64,000 nucleotides of DNA from Sphingobacterium chungjuense (GCF_011316935.1 NZ_WLYS01000001.1:372001-436000); one strand, 5' to 3'; positions 44,484-53,638 are shown, numbered from the stretch's first letter. Made by a program: numbers and translations. Notes: generated by a model from the sequence alone, not told the origin.

Positions 44484-45884
44484 TTATCCTAGAGAAAGTG
44501 AAGAACGGATTTTTTCAATCGCCGCAGCTTCGTCGAGGATCACTTGCTTCCCTGTCTTCATTTCTTTCACAGCGATGGTATTTGTATTTACTTCTTCCTC
44601 TCCTACTAACCAGACAAAAGGTATGCCTTTGCCATTCGCATAGCTCATTTGCTTTTTTAATTTTGAAGGTTCGGGATACATTTCGGCAGCGATTCCTTGC
44701 GCACGAAGACGATTCACCATCGGCAAAGTATGGCGCTCTAAGTTTTTCTCAAAGTTACAGATAAGCACTTGTGTTGTGGCAGAAGATTGTTCAGGAAATA
44801 AGCCTAATTCTTCCAACACATCGTAGATGCGATCCGCTCCAAAGGAGACGCCCACACCGGTTAGGTTTTTCAAACCAAACATACTCGTCAGATCATCATA
44901 GCGCCCGCCGCCACCAATACTTCCCATTTGCACTTCATTGGTCTTCACCTCAAAAATACAACCGGTGTAATAATTAAGACCACGTGCTAGTGTAATATCG
45001 ACTTCTACAGCCTTGGAAAGTACTTCACCAGTGGTCTCCAAAGCGGCTATATACGCAAAAACTTCTTCTAATTCTGCTACGCCGGCTAAGCCAATGGGTG
45101 ATGAGGCCAATACTGTTTTTAGGGCTTCTAACTTCTCTGTATTCGTACCAGATAATAGGATGATCGGTTCCAAAACCCTTAGGTCATTACCCGTAAAACC
45201 ACGCTCCAGAAGTTCTTTGTTGACGCCTTCTAAGCCGATTTTATCCAATTTATCAATAGCCACCGTCATATCGACAATCAGTTCTGGCTTGCCAATCACT
45301 TCGGCAATTCCAGAGAGAATTTTGCGATTATTGATCTTAATATCGAAGTCCGACAAACCTAACGCGCGCAGCGCTTCGTGGTAAATGAGCACAAACTCGG
45401 CTTCGTTAAGTAAAGATGGGGAACCCACCACATCAACATCGCACTGGTAAAACTCGCGATAGCGACCGCGCTGCGGACGATCTGCGCGCCATACTGGCTG
45501 GATCTGAAAACGTTTGAAAGGTAACGTGATATCATTCTGATGCATCACGACATAGCGTGCAAACGGCACAGTTAGATCATAGCGTAATGCTTTTTCTGAA
45601 ATCTGTGGAACGAGTTTTAGCGAATTTTTGTCTGCTAATAAATCTGCCGATGCTTTGGCCAAATAATCGCCCGAATTTAGAATTTTGAAGATCAAACGAT
45701 CACCTTCTTCGCCATATTTACCCGTCAGCGTAGATAAGTTTTCAAAAGAAGGCGTTTGTATTTCGTTGTATCCGTATTTGCGAAAGATCGCGCGTAGTGT
45801 ATTGAAGATATGATTACGCTTCTCCATCTCTACTGGAGAAAAATCGCGCGTACCCTTTGCCAGAGTAGGTTTTACTTGTGCCAT
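44484..45884 (-). CDS. hisS: Histidyl-tRNA synthetase
   Basis: This class II aminoacyl-tRNA synthetase has 466 residues. Motif 1 is around RDFSPVEMEKRNHIFNTLRAIFRKYGY. Motif 2 contains RADRPQRGRYREFYQCDVDVVG. The HisA-type signature LARGLNYYTG and motif 3 GGGRYDDLTSMFG...VGVSFGADRI are intact. The C-terminal anticodon-binding domain includes LRAQGIAAEMYPEPSKLKKQMSYANGKGIPFVWLVGEEE. A TACCTTTG element ends 4 bases before the ATG, so the message could be leaderless. Confidence 0.96.
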   Translation of the reverse strand: MAQVKPTLAKGTRDFSPVEMEKRNHIFNTLRAIFRKYGYNEIQTPSFENLSTLTGKYGEEGDRLIFKILNSGDYLAKASADLLADKNSLKLVPQISEKALRYDLTVPFARYVVMHQNDITLPFKRFQIQPVWRADRPQRGRYREFYQCDVDVVGSPSLLNEAEFVLIYHEALRALGLSDFDIKINNRKILSGIAEVIGKPELIVDMTVAIDKLDKIGLEGVNKELLERGFTGNDLRVLEPIILLSGTNTEKLEALKTVLASSPIGLAGVAELEEVFAYIAALETTGEVLSKAVEVDITLARGLNYYTGCIFEVKTNEVQMGSIGGGGRYDDLTSMFGLKNLTGVGVSFGADRIYDVLEELGLFPEQSSATTQVLICNFEKNLERHTLPMVNRLRAQGIAAEMYPEPSKLKKQMSYANGKGIPFVWLVGEEEVNTNTIAVKEMKTGKQVILDEAAAIEKIRSSLSLG

Positions 45885-45888
45885 GAGG

Positions 45889-45919
45889 CAAAGGTAATAG
45901 AAGAAAGTGATATGTAAAA
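45889..45919 (-). promoter_or_regulatory. Promoter of hisS, implying a leaderless message
   Basis: The minus strand has TTTT (45916-45919), a 19-base spacer, then TACCTTTG (45889-45896). Only four bases separate the TTTG from the hisS ATG. Confidence 0.55.
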
Positions 45920-45945
45920 AGGTTTAAGCAACGAAGAAGGTCGCT

Positions 45946-46683
45946 TTATACCACATCTAGAATTTTGAGGTGCTCGCAGGCTTTTTCTGCAGCTAGTTTT
46001 TCGGCGCTTTTCTTATTGAAATCACGACCTACACCACACTCTTCACCGTCAACCATCACACGTACGGAAAACATTTTTGCGGTTTCGCCTTCTGGGTTTG
46101 CGGTAGGTTCGAAGAATACTTCTTTATTATTATGCTGGCACCATTCGATAAGACGGCTTTTGAAATTTGTCTCCGTCATTTCCAAGGTATGGATATCCAC
46201 ATGCGCTTTTACGATGCGCTCCAATAATAGTTCACGCGTAAATTCATAGCCTTTATCGAGATATACTGCGCCAATTAGCGCTTCAAATGCATCTCCAAGT
46301 AATGAACCTTGCTTGGCAGAAAAATGAATTAAACGCTTATCGTATTCGATCAATTCGTTCAAACCGAGCTTCCGAGAAAGCTGGTTGAGGTTGGCACGAG
46401 ACACAATTTTGGAGCGCATCTCCGTCAAAAAGCCCTCTCCTTTGTAAGGATACAACTTAAATAACAGTTCTGCAATCACCGATCCCAAAACGGCATCACC
46501 CAGAAACTCTAATCTCTCGTTGCTATTTTTCACCCCTTCTTTGATCGCTACCGCCACCGACTTGTGCCTGAAAGCCATCTGATAGAGTTTGATATTGCCA
46601 GGTACGAATCCCAGTATATTCTTCAGCTTCTTGTAGTATTTCCGTTTGGGAGAAAGGTATAATTTGTAAACGTTGAGCGCCAT
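45946..46683 (-). CDS. rnc: Ribonuclease III
   Basis: RNase III cuts double-stranded RNA in rRNA and mRNA maturation. The catalytic domain has the signature NERLEFLGDAVLGSVIAE and the later acidic GDAFEALIGAVYLDKGY. The C-terminal dsRNA-binding domain is FKSRLIEWCQHNNKEVFFE ... NKKSAEKLAAEKACEHL. The length is 245 residues. It follows acpP and fabF, the usual acpP-fabF-rnc order. Confidence 0.95.
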   Translation of the reverse strand: MALNVYKLYLSPKRKYYKKLKNILGFVPGNIKLYQMAFRHKSVAVAIKEGVKNSNERLEFLGDAVLGSVIAELLFKLYPYKGEGFLTEMRSKIVSRANLNQLSRKLGLNELIEYDKRLIHFSAKQGSLLGDAFEALIGAVYLDKGYEFTRELLLERIVKAHVDIHTLEMTETNFKSRLIEWCQHNNKEVFFEPTANPEGETAKMFSVRVMVDGEECGVGRDFNKKSAEKLAAEKACEHLKILDVV

Positions 46684-46695
46684 GCACGATCCTTG

Positions 46696-46731
46696 AAAAG
46701 AAATAGGTAGTCTCGTTTCGAAGACTACCTA
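46696..46731 (-). terminator. Terminator-like hairpin between fabF and rnc
   Basis: TAGGTAGTCT (46704-46713) pairs with AGACTACCTA (46722-46731); on the minus strand TTTCTTTT follows. It is probably a partial terminator that lowers rnc expression relative to fabF. Confidence 0.65.
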
Positions 46732-46766
46732 CCAAATTCTTTATTACTTGTATAATACAATAACCA

Positions 46767-48020
46767 TTACGCTTTATACTTTTTGACAATGATAGAAGCA
46801 TTATGCCCTCCAAATCCAAAAGTATTACTAAGAGCGACATTAACAACCCGTTTTTGCGCTTTGTTAAAGGTAAAATTCAATTTACTATCGATCTCTGGAT
46901 CATCGGTAAAGTGATTGATCGTCGGTGGGACAATATCGTTTTGCACGGCTAGAATTGAAGCAATAGTTTCTACAGCACCGGCGGCACCCAATAGGTGGCC
47001 CGTCATCGATTTTGTAGAACTCAAGTTCATTTTGTAAGCGTGCTCACCAAATAGACCAAGAATAGCCTTTGGCTCACTTAAATCTCCAACTGGAGTCGAC
47101 GTACCGTGAAGGTTGATATAATCAATGTCTGTAAAATCAAGTTCTGCATCTTTGACAGCCATCTCCATAGACAATTTTGCACCCAATCCTTCAGGATGTG
47201 AAGCCGTGATGTGATGAGCATCAGCACTCATACCACCACCAACTACTTCAGCATATATCTTCGCTCCGCGCGCTAAAGCATGCTCAAGGCTTTCTAAAAT
47301 GATGGCACCAGAGCCTTCGCCCGACACAAATCCGTCACGATCTTTATCAAACGGACGTGAAGCCGTTGATGGATCATCATTACGTGTAGACAATGCATGC
47401 ATCGCATTGAAACCACCAATTCCCGCTTCGTTAACTGTGGCTTCGGAACCACCAGTGATAATAACGTCTGCACGACCTAAACGAATGTAGGTGAATGCAT
47501 CAATCATTGCATTGGTTGCTGAAGCACAAGCAGAAACTGCTGAAAAGTTGGGTCCGTGAAGACCATAACGCATTGAAATATGACCAGGAGCTATATCAAT
47601 AAGCATCTTAGGAATGAAGAAAGGATTAAAACGTGGCGTTCCATCACCCTTCACATAGTTTGCTACCTCTTCTGTAAAAGTCGTCAAACCACCAATACCT
47701 GCTCCCCAAATTACGCCAATTCGATTTCTGTTTAATTTCTCAAAATCCAAATTAGCATCCTTTACCGCTTCGTCTGTAGATGCGATGGCATATTGCACAA
47801 ACGGATCTACTTTTCGTGCTTCTTTTCGATCCATATACTTATGCGGATCGAAGCCCTTTACTTCACAAGCAAATTGGGTCTTGAATTTTGATGCATCAAA
47901 ATGTGTAATAGGAGCAGCGCCACTTACACCATTTATCAAACCATCCCAATATTCTGAGACGGTATTGCCAATAGGTGTAAGTGCGCCTAATCCTGTAACA
48001 ACTACTCTTTTAAGCTCCAT
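46767..48020 (-). CDS. fabF: Beta-ketoacyl-ACP synthase II
   Basis: FabF elongates fatty acids by condensing acyl groups with malonyl-ACP. The catalytic Cys165 is in SACASATNAM, and the two histidines are in HGTSTPVGD and SMTGHLLGAAG. The N-terminal RVVVTGLGALTPIGN and C-terminal NTFGFGGHNASIIV are canonical. At 417 residues it is full length. It is 26 bases downstream of acpP. Confidence 0.97.
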   Translation of the reverse strand: MELKRVVVTGLGALTPIGNTVSEYWDGLINGVSGAAPITHFDASKFKTQFACEVKGFDPHKYMDRKEARKVDPFVQYAIASTDEAVKDANLDFEKLNRNRIGVIWGAGIGGLTTFTEEVANYVKGDGTPRFNPFFIPKMLIDIAPGHISMRYGLHGPNFSAVSACASATNAMIDAFTYIRLGRADVIITGGSEATVNEAGIGGFNAMHALSTRNDDPSTASRPFDKDRDGFVSGEGSGAIILESLEHALARGAKIYAEVVGGGMSADAHHITASHPEGLGAKLSMEMAVKDAELDFTDIDYINLHGTSTPVGDLSEPKAILGLFGEHAYKMNLSSTKSMTGHLLGAAGAVETIASILAVQNDIVPPTINHFTDDPEIDSKLNFTFNKAQKRVVNVALSNTFGFGGHNASIIVKKYKA

Positions 48021-48046
48021 TAATTATGCTTGGCCTAATAAAAATG

Positions 48047-48283
48047 TTAGTTAACGTTCTTTTCTAAATAACTGATAGCTTGACCAACTGTGCTGATGTT
48101 TTCTGCTTGATCGTCTGGAATAGCAACGTTGAATTCTTTTTCAAATTCCATGATCAACTCAACAGTGTCAAGTGAGTCTGCACCCAAATCGTTTGTGAAA
48201 GAAGCTTCAGGTGTAACTTCATTTTCATCAACACCTAATTTTTCAACGATAATAGCTTTTACTCTTGATGCGATATCTGACAT
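48047..48283 (-). CDS. acpP: Acyl carrier protein
   Basis: ACP carries growing acyl chains on 4'-phosphopantetheine. The attachment site is Ser37 in [16 protein letters not shown]. The 78-residue acidic four-helix protein is standard. It heads the acpP-fabF-rnc transcript, downstream of a well-formed promoter. Confidence 0.98.
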   Translation of the reverse strand: MSDIASRVKAIIVEKLGVDENEVTPEASFTNDLGADSLDTVELIMEFEKEFNVAIPDDQAENISTVGQAISYLEKNVN

Positions 48284-48316
48284 GATTCTCTAATTTAATT
48301 GTTTAATAAATCTGTG

Positions 48317-48347
48317 CAAAGAAAAATAAATTTACTCAAATATCAAA
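48317..48347 (-). promoter_or_regulatory. Promoter of the acpP-fabF-rnc operon
   Basis: On the minus strand, TTTG (48344-48347) is followed after 19 bases by TTTCTTTG (48317-48324). This is the Bacteroidota promoter pattern with one mismatch in the -7 box. Confidence 0.7.
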
Positions 48348-48534
48348 CTCTGATTTTGAGAAATACAAATAAAGAACAATTCAGCCGTGCTGTTGTTTTA
48401 CAGGAAGTGTCTTTCACAGACTATAGACATTCAATTATAGGCAATAATCCATGATTTTGCAACTTAAAGTTACCTAAACAATCAAATAATATAAATATAA
48501 ACCACCGAAGTAAAACGGTTCATCGCGAAAATAG

Positions 48535-48542
48535 TACCTTTG
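48535..48542 (+). promoter_or_regulatory. -7 promoter element of the IPExxxVDY gene
   Basis: TACCTTTG matches TAnnTTTG and lies 25 bases upstream of the GTG start at 48568. The -33 box is not evident. Confidence 0.45.
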
Positions 48543-48567
48543 CATGTCCACCAAATGTTGACAACGT

Positions 48568-49068
48568 GTGAGTAAAATTACGTTCAAACTAGAAACTGAC
48601 TTTGACCTCGAGCTGGATTTTGTACTGATTGGCATCAGTTCTACCCTACGCGATTATCGGTTATGCCATTTTGTAAACAAGCATACTAACTTGCAGCTTA
48701 CCCATGGGAAGGAAGATTATATTGACCACAAAGGTATCCCAAAAGAGAAGTCACGCAATGAAATGGACTATCATATTATCTATGAGCAAAAACGAGGTAA
48801 GTCCACAACCACTCAACATTTTAAGACATTTAGGTACATCAATAGCACATACGATCACGAATATTATCTGATCAGTAATCGAGGTGAAGAAGGAGGCTTA
48901 CTCATACCAGAGGCTCCTAATTTTGATTATTTTATTCTGATCAAACATTTTATCGATCAAGATGATTTAAAAATTTTAATCGAGAGCTTAAAGAGTGTCG
49001 CAGATATACTCCTAGTAAAAGAAATAGATCCAATAATATTGAAATCCAAAGAAAATCTGATATTTTAG
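48568..49068 (+). CDS. IPExxxVDY-family protein
   Basis: This 166-residue protein belongs to a small family of Bacteroidota named after its motif, seen here as IPEAPNFDYF near residue 112. The N-terminus has LETDFDLELDFVLIGISSTLRDYRLCHFVNK, also typical. Function is unknown. The start codon is GTG at 48568, because an in-frame stop (TGA at 48559) lies just upstream and no ATG is available. The family is usually found beside pyruvate kinase or acpP/fabF/rnc genes; here it sits between them. Confidence 0.85.
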   Translation: MSKITFKLETDFDLELDFVLIGISSTLRDYRLCHFVNKHTNLQLTHGKEDYIDHKGIPKEKSRNEMDYHIIYEQKRGKSTTTQHFKTFRYINSTYDHEYYLISNRGEEGGLLIPEAPNFDYFILIKHFIDQDDLKILIESLKSVADILLVKEIDPIILKSKENLIF

Positions 49069-49078
49069 CGATTTATTA

Positions 49079-49097
49079 AAGTGTAATTGATACACTT
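49079..49097 (+). other. Small hairpin between the IPExxxVDY gene and pyk
   Basis: AAGTGTA pairs with TACACTT around ATTGA, 10 bases after the stop codon. There is no T-run, so termination would be weak at best. Confidence 0.35.
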
Positions 49098-49183
49098 ACA
49101 TAGCAAGCGATTGCAAGACTTCTATCTTACTTTCACAGCTATTATTACAAGAATTGATTTAAAGAAACATAAATATAAAGTAA

Positions 49184-50617
49184 ATGGAAAAGCTCAAAAA
49201 GCGCACCAAGATTGTCGCCACAATAGGCCCTGCTTCAGCCAACAAGGAAGTTTTGACTCGTTTGATTGCTAAAGGTGTCGATGTATGTCGTCTTAATTTC
49301 TCTCACGGTGCGCAAGAGGATCATTTGAAAGTGATCAACACAATCAATGAGATCAATCAGGAAAATCCATTTAATGTTGGTATCCTAGCCGACCTTCAAG
49401 GCCCGAAAATCCGGATCGGAAAAATGAAAGAAGGTGGTGCTATTTTGGTGAATGGTAGCCGTGTAGAAATCACTACTCAGGAGAAAATCGGCGACGAGAA
49501 TAGTATTTATATTACATACCAGAACTTCCCGAACGATGTGAAGGAAAATGAGGTTATCTTGTTGGACGATGGTAAATTACAACTTCGTGTCATCTCTACC
49601 AACCGTAAGGATACGGTAACTTGTACGGTAGTACATGGTGGTATTTTGACTTCTCGTAAAGGTGTAAACCTTCCAAATACAAAAGTATCTATCCCTTCTC
49701 TAACAGAAGAAGATTTAGACAACTTAGATTTTGCCTTAGATCACGGTGCAGACTGGATCGCGATGTCATTCGTACGTTCGGCAGATGATATCATCCAATG
49801 TAAAGAAATCATTGCTAAGAAAGGTTCTCAGGCGAAAATCATCGCTAAAATCGAGAAACCAGAGGCCATCGAAAACATTGACGCGATCATCGCAGAGACA
49901 GATGCTATCATGGTAGCGCGTGGTGACCTCGGTGTGGAGCTTCCAATGGAAGAAGTACCAGGTTTACAAAAAATCATCGTACAGAAATGTCGTGATCTTT
50001 CTAAACCCGTAATCATCGCAACACAAATGTTAGAAACGATGACCACTACGCCACGCCCTACACGTGCAGAAGTAAATGACGTAGCGAACTCGGTATTGGA
50101 TGGTGCAGATGCGGTAATGTTAAGTGGAGAAACTTCAGTAGGTGAATTCCCAGAGATCGTAATCGAGACCATGGCGAAAATCATTACACACGTAGAATCT
50201 ACTTCGTACCCATATTATAGCGATAAAGATAATGGGGAATCAGTAAACATCACGAAAGTGGCTGATGCGATCTGTAACAGTTCTATCTTCTTAGCAGAAA
50301 AAACAAATGCGTCTGCGATCGTAGCAATGACTTCATCTGGATACACTGCATTAGAAATTGCAAGTTTCCGTCCGAATGCAGATATCTATGTATTCACTGG
50401 CAACAAAAAATTATTGACTATGCTTAGCTTAGTTTGGGGCGTGCAGACTTTCATTTATGAAAAATTTGAAAGTACAGACGGTACGATCCAAGATGTTAAT
50501 GATTTGCTAAAAGAGCACAAATTGGTAAACCCTGGACAGATCGTGATCAACACATCTTCTACACCACTTCATGCTAAAGGCAGAACGAATACAATCCGCG
50601 TTTCTGAAGTTCAGTAA
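49184..50617 (+). CDS. pyk: Pyruvate kinase
   Basis: Pyruvate kinase converts phosphoenolpyruvate and ADP to pyruvate and ATP, the last step of glycolysis. Motifs are TKIVATIGPAS at the start, CRLNFSHGA, ADLQGPKIRIG, the active-site IIAKIEKPEAIENIDAI, MVARGDLGVELP and LSGETSVGEFP. At 477 residues it is a typical type II enzyme with the C-terminal regulatory domain. It is followed by a terminator. Confidence 0.97.
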   Translation: MEKLKKRTKIVATIGPASANKEVLTRLIAKGVDVCRLNFSHGAQEDHLKVINTINEINQENPFNVGILADLQGPKIRIGKMKEGGAILVNGSRVEITTQEKIGDENSIYITYQNFPNDVKENEVILLDDGKLQLRVISTNRKDTVTCTVVHGGILTSRKGVNLPNTKVSIPSLTEEDLDNLDFALDHGADWIAMSFVRSADDIIQCKEIIAKKGSQAKIIAKIEKPEAIENIDAIIAETDAIMVARGDLGVELPMEEVPGLQKIIVQKCRDLSKPVIIATQMLETMTTTPRPTRAEVNDVANSVLDGADAVMLSGETSVGEFPEIVIETMAKIITHVESTSYPYYSDKDNGESVNITKVADAICNSSIFLAEKTNASAIVAMTSSGYTALEIASFRPNADIYVFTGNKKLLTMLSLVWGVQTFIYEKFESTDGTIQDVNDLLKEHKLVNPGQIVINTSSTPLHAKGRTNTIRVSEVQ

Positions 50618-50652
50618 TTCGAGATATTCGTATTATAAATACTATATTTAAG

Positions 50653-50684
50653 CAGTCACCAAGGCAAACCTTGGTGACTGTTTT
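50653..50684 (+). terminator. Rho-independent terminator after pyk
   Basis: CAGTCACCAAGG (50653-50664) pairs perfectly with CCTTGGTGACTG (50669-50680) around CAAA, followed by TTTT. Confidence 0.9.
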
Positions 50685-50728
50685 AGTTTAATGTGGTTTT
50701 CCTTATGATAATTCGCTGCGCTGAACGC

Positions 50729-50779
50729 TGTTAAATTGTGTTAAAGTCCCTACAGACCGCATTTGCCTAATTATTTTTG
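50729..50779 (+). promoter_or_regulatory. Tandem TGTTAAA repeats and -7 box before the histidine kinase gene
   Basis: TGTTAAA is at 50729-50735 and 50739-50745 (10-bp period). TATTTTTG, matching TAnnTTTG, follows at 50772-50779, 5 bases before the ATG. There is no TTTG at -33, so the repeats probably serve as an activator site, plausibly for the OmpR-type regulator of the same operon. Confidence 0.55.
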
Positions 50780-50784
50780 CAACT

Positions 50785-52662
50785 ATGAAGAAGAGAAGTA
50801 TTACGTTAATCATCTGGTTCATGTCTATTGCACTACTCGGTGTGATGGCCATGCAATACTTCTTTATCCGCCAATCGTACATCCAGAAATCTCAAATCTT
50901 TGATGAGAGTGTCAAGGCTTCTTTGTCGGTCGTAGCCAATAAGATAGAACGCCAGGAGGTATATGAATACACGAATAAACAAGCGAAATTAAATCAGAAA
51001 AAATTTGCAGAAGATCAAAAAATACAACGGGAAAAAGAGATTATCCTAGCCGAGCAAATTGCATTGCAGGATGAGATCAACAAGCTTAGGGTAAAGAACT
51101 TTGATGCGCGCGACCGCTATAGAAACGAAGAGGAAGATCTAAAACGGAATTTTCCAAATGCTGCATACGTGAGCAATACCTTCTTCGAAACCTATGTACG
51201 AAGAAAAGATTATCATCATTTAATTACCTTCTCAATCGAGAAAAGCTACGATATTTTAGATCCGACTTTACCCACAATTTCTACCGTGGTGGGCGCCAGC
51301 AAACGCATTGCCGAGGTAGCAGGTCGCGATGATAGTACGCGTTTCATCATTCCGATTGTGAATGATGCCACGCTGCAAGTGCACTCTTTTGCTTGGGCCA
51401 CTTTGCCGCCTACGGAAGATGCGGCTACGCGAATGCGTTTGCAGGAAGTCGAGCAAAAACTGAAAGATCTGAATTACCGAAAGCTTTCGGTTGCGACCAA
51501 CTTATACGATACGATCGCCATTTTAGGTGGAAAAGACAATAAAGTGATGGAGGATATCACCGCCAGCATAGCGATGTCCAAGCGTCCACTGAAAGAAAGG
51601 ATCAAAACAGATCTAGCGATGCATTATCTGCAGGAAGAATTATATAATCGCGGCATTGTGTCTCCGTTTTTAATGGAGATTCGATCCAGCCCGAGTGCCC
51701 CACTTATCATTCAGGCTGCATCTCAGATGGACAATGAGGATCTCTTGCCCATAAAAGATGTTGTCGGTTACAGTACCGCACTCTTTCAAGGTGATCAAGG
51801 AAAATCACCGGGCTTGCTCTCGATCTATTTCCCCTACAAAGACAGTCATATCGCCAGCAACATGACCTTTATGGTGATTGCCGTGCTGGCTTTGCTCTCC
51901 TTATTAGTAGGTTGTTTTGCCTATACGCTAACCATCATTTTTAGACAGAAAAAGATCTCTGAGATGAAGACCGATTTCATCAACAATATGACGCACGAAT
52001 TCAAGACGCCTGTCGCAACCATCATGATTGCCAGCGAATCGCTACGTGATAAAGAGATCGCATCCAATGAAAATCGGGTAGCCAAACTCGCTAATATCAT
52101 TTATGATGAGAATGTACGCTTAGGTTCTCATATCGAGCGCGTACTTAACATTGCGCGCTTAGAAAAGGAAAATCTGAATATCGAGCGCACCAAGGTGCAC
52201 ATGAATGCGTTAGTATCCAATGTACTAGAAAGTATGCATCTACAAATGGATAAAGCCGATGGCACCTTACAGGTAGATCTAGCGGCGACGCAAGATGTGG
52301 TGATTGGTGATGAATTACATCTTTCTAATGTGATCTTTAATTTGCTGGACAATGCCATCAAATACAGTAAGGACACACCGCACATCACCGTTAAATCCAT
52401 CAACACGAAACATAGCATTACCATTTCGGTAGCAGATAAAGGTGTGGGCATGTCTAAGGAGCATCAGGAAAAGATCTTTGAACAATTTTACAGAATACCA
52501 ACCGGTAACATTCACAATGTAAAAGGTTTTGGATTGGGGCTGAGTTATGTGAATAACATTATTAAGATCCTACATGGCAAGATCTCTGTAAAAAGCGAAA
52601 AAGATAAAGGCACACAATTTGAGGTGACATTACCACTTCATGCTACCAACAGCACAAGCTAA
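50785..52662 (+). CDS. Sensor histidine kinase of a two-component pair
   Basis: This is a 625-residue membrane kinase. TM1 is at about 7-27, a coiled region spans about 45-105, a sensor part extends to about 355, and TM2 lies at about 358-382. The kinase core has His404 (FINNMTHEFKTPVATIM), the N-box NLLDNAIKYSKD, DKGVGMS and GFGLGLSYVNNI. Its extracytoplasmic stimulus cannot be inferred. The response regulator follows after 32 bases, so both are co-transcribed. Confidence 0.93.
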   Translation: MKKRSITLIIWFMSIALLGVMAMQYFFIRQSYIQKSQIFDESVKASLSVVANKIERQEVYEYTNKQAKLNQKKFAEDQKIQREKEIILAEQIALQDEINKLRVKNFDARDRYRNEEEDLKRNFPNAAYVSNTFFETYVRRKDYHHLITFSIEKSYDILDPTLPTISTVVGASKRIAEVAGRDDSTRFIIPIVNDATLQVHSFAWATLPPTEDAATRMRLQEVEQKLKDLNYRKLSVATNLYDTIAILGGKDNKVMEDITASIAMSKRPLKERIKTDLAMHYLQEELYNRGIVSPFLMEIRSSPSAPLIIQAASQMDNEDLLPIKDVVGYSTALFQGDQGKSPGLLSIYFPYKDSHIASNMTFMVIAVLALLSLLVGCFAYTLTIIFRQKKISEMKTDFINNMTHEFKTPVATIMIASESLRDKEIASNENRVAKLANIIYDENVRLGSHIERVLNIARLEKENLNIERTKVHMNALVSNVLESMHLQMDKADGTLQVDLAATQDVVIGDELHLSNVIFNLLDNAIKYSKDTPHITVKSINTKHSITISVADKGVGMSKEHQEKIFEQFYRIPTGNIHNVKGFGLGLSYVNNIIKILHGKISVKSEKDKGTQFEVTLPLHATNSTS

Positions 52663-52694
52663 GCTTGATTATCAATACATATTAAAACGAACTT

Positions 52695-53384
52695 ATGTCT
52701 CAAAAAATACTACTAGCAGAAGACGATCCCAACCTAGGCGATCTCTTAAAAGATTACCTCGAACTCAAGGGAAAGTTTGACGTTGTGCTGTGCAAAGACG
52801 GCATCGAAGCACTGGAAGCATTCCGCAAGGGCGAATTTGATCTGTGCATCTTCGATGTGATGATGCCTAAAAAAGACGGATTCTCATTGGGCAAAGATAT
52901 CCGCAAGGTGGATCAAACCGTACCAATTATCTATGCTACAGCCAAAGGCATGATGGAAGACAAGACACAGGCCTTTGAACTGGGTGGCGATGATTATATC
53001 ACCAAACCATTTCGGGTGGAAGAATTATTGTTGCGTATCAATGCACTCTTAAAGCGCTCGTCTCGTGATAAAGACGACGAAACGCCAGACAAATTTGAAA
53101 TCGGAGGATATTTCTTTGACTATACCAACCAAGTGATCTCGTACAAAGGACAACAGCAGAAATTATCTACCAAAGAAGCGGAGTTATTACGTTTACTTTG
53201 CTTGAAAAAGAATGATGTGCTCACACGCGAAGAAGCCTTGGTGAAGATCTGGCACGATGACAATTATTTCACCGGTAGAAGTATGGATGTGTTTTTGAGC
53301 AAGCTTCGCAAATACCTGAAAGAAGATCCGAATGTAGAAATTGTCAACGTTCATGGCAAAGGATATAAACTTTTGGTAAGCTAA
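52695..53384 (+). CDS. OmpR/PhoB-family response regulator
   Basis: This is a 229-residue regulator. The receiver domain (1-120) has the acidic pocket EDDP, the phospho-acceptor Asp54 (CIFDVMMPKKDG) and the conserved Lys in DYITKPFRVEELLLR. The C-terminal winged-helix DNA-binding domain (130-229) has LSTKEAELLRLLC, EALVKIWHDDNYFTGRSMDVFLSKLRKYL and the hairpin VHGKGYKL. It pairs with the preceding kinase. Dimeric regulators of this class bind direct repeats about 11 bp apart, matching the TGTTAAA sites upstream of the operon. Confidence 0.95.
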   Translation: MSQKILLAEDDPNLGDLLKDYLELKGKFDVVLCKDGIEALEAFRKGEFDLCIFDVMMPKKDGFSLGKDIRKVDQTVPIIYATAKGMMEDKTQAFELGGDDYITKPFRVEELLLRINALLKRSSRDKDDETPDKFEIGGYFFDYTNQVISYKGQQQKLSTKEAELLRLLCLKKNDVLTREEALVKIWHDDNYFTGRSMDVFLSKLRKYLKEDPNVEIVNVHGKGYKLLVS

Positions 53385-53414
53385 TCCATTTTTCATTGCT
53401 CTTTTCGCAAGAAA

Positions 53415-53446
53415 TTTGGAATTTATACATTTGTTACATAAGTTTG
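53415..53446 (+). promoter_or_regulatory. Promoter of the metE transcript
   Basis: TTTG (53415-53418), a 20-base spacer and TAAGTTTG (53439-53446) fit the Bacteroidota consensus. The predicted start near 53452 is also where the riboswitch begins. Confidence 0.7.
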
Positions 53447-53451
53447 TGGTG

Positions 53452-53599
53452 CTTATAGAGAAAGGCAGAGGGAATAGACCCGTTGAAGCCTTGGCAACCT
53501 GTCACTTGGACAAGGTGCTACATTCTACTCTTACCCTGTACGGGAGCGATAAGAGAAAGATAAGCTGAAGTCACTGTTTCTGGTGCCTTTCTCTGATAG
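53452..53599 (+). promoter_or_regulatory. SAM-I-type riboswitch (S-box leader)
   Basis: The leader has the S-box core: AGGCAGAGGGAATAGACCC, then TTGAAGCC and TTGGCAACC. P1 is closed by AGAGAAAGGC near the start and GCCTTTCTCT at the end. P3 is CACTTGGACAAGGTG, and P4 contains CTCTTA pairing with TAAGAG. It lies directly upstream of metE, a typical target. No intrinsic terminator follows before the ATG at 53639, so control may act on translation or through another fold. Confidence 0.9.
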
Positions 53600-53638
53600 C
53601 AAAGTATTACATCCGAAAAAAATTAGAGAAATAAAACT

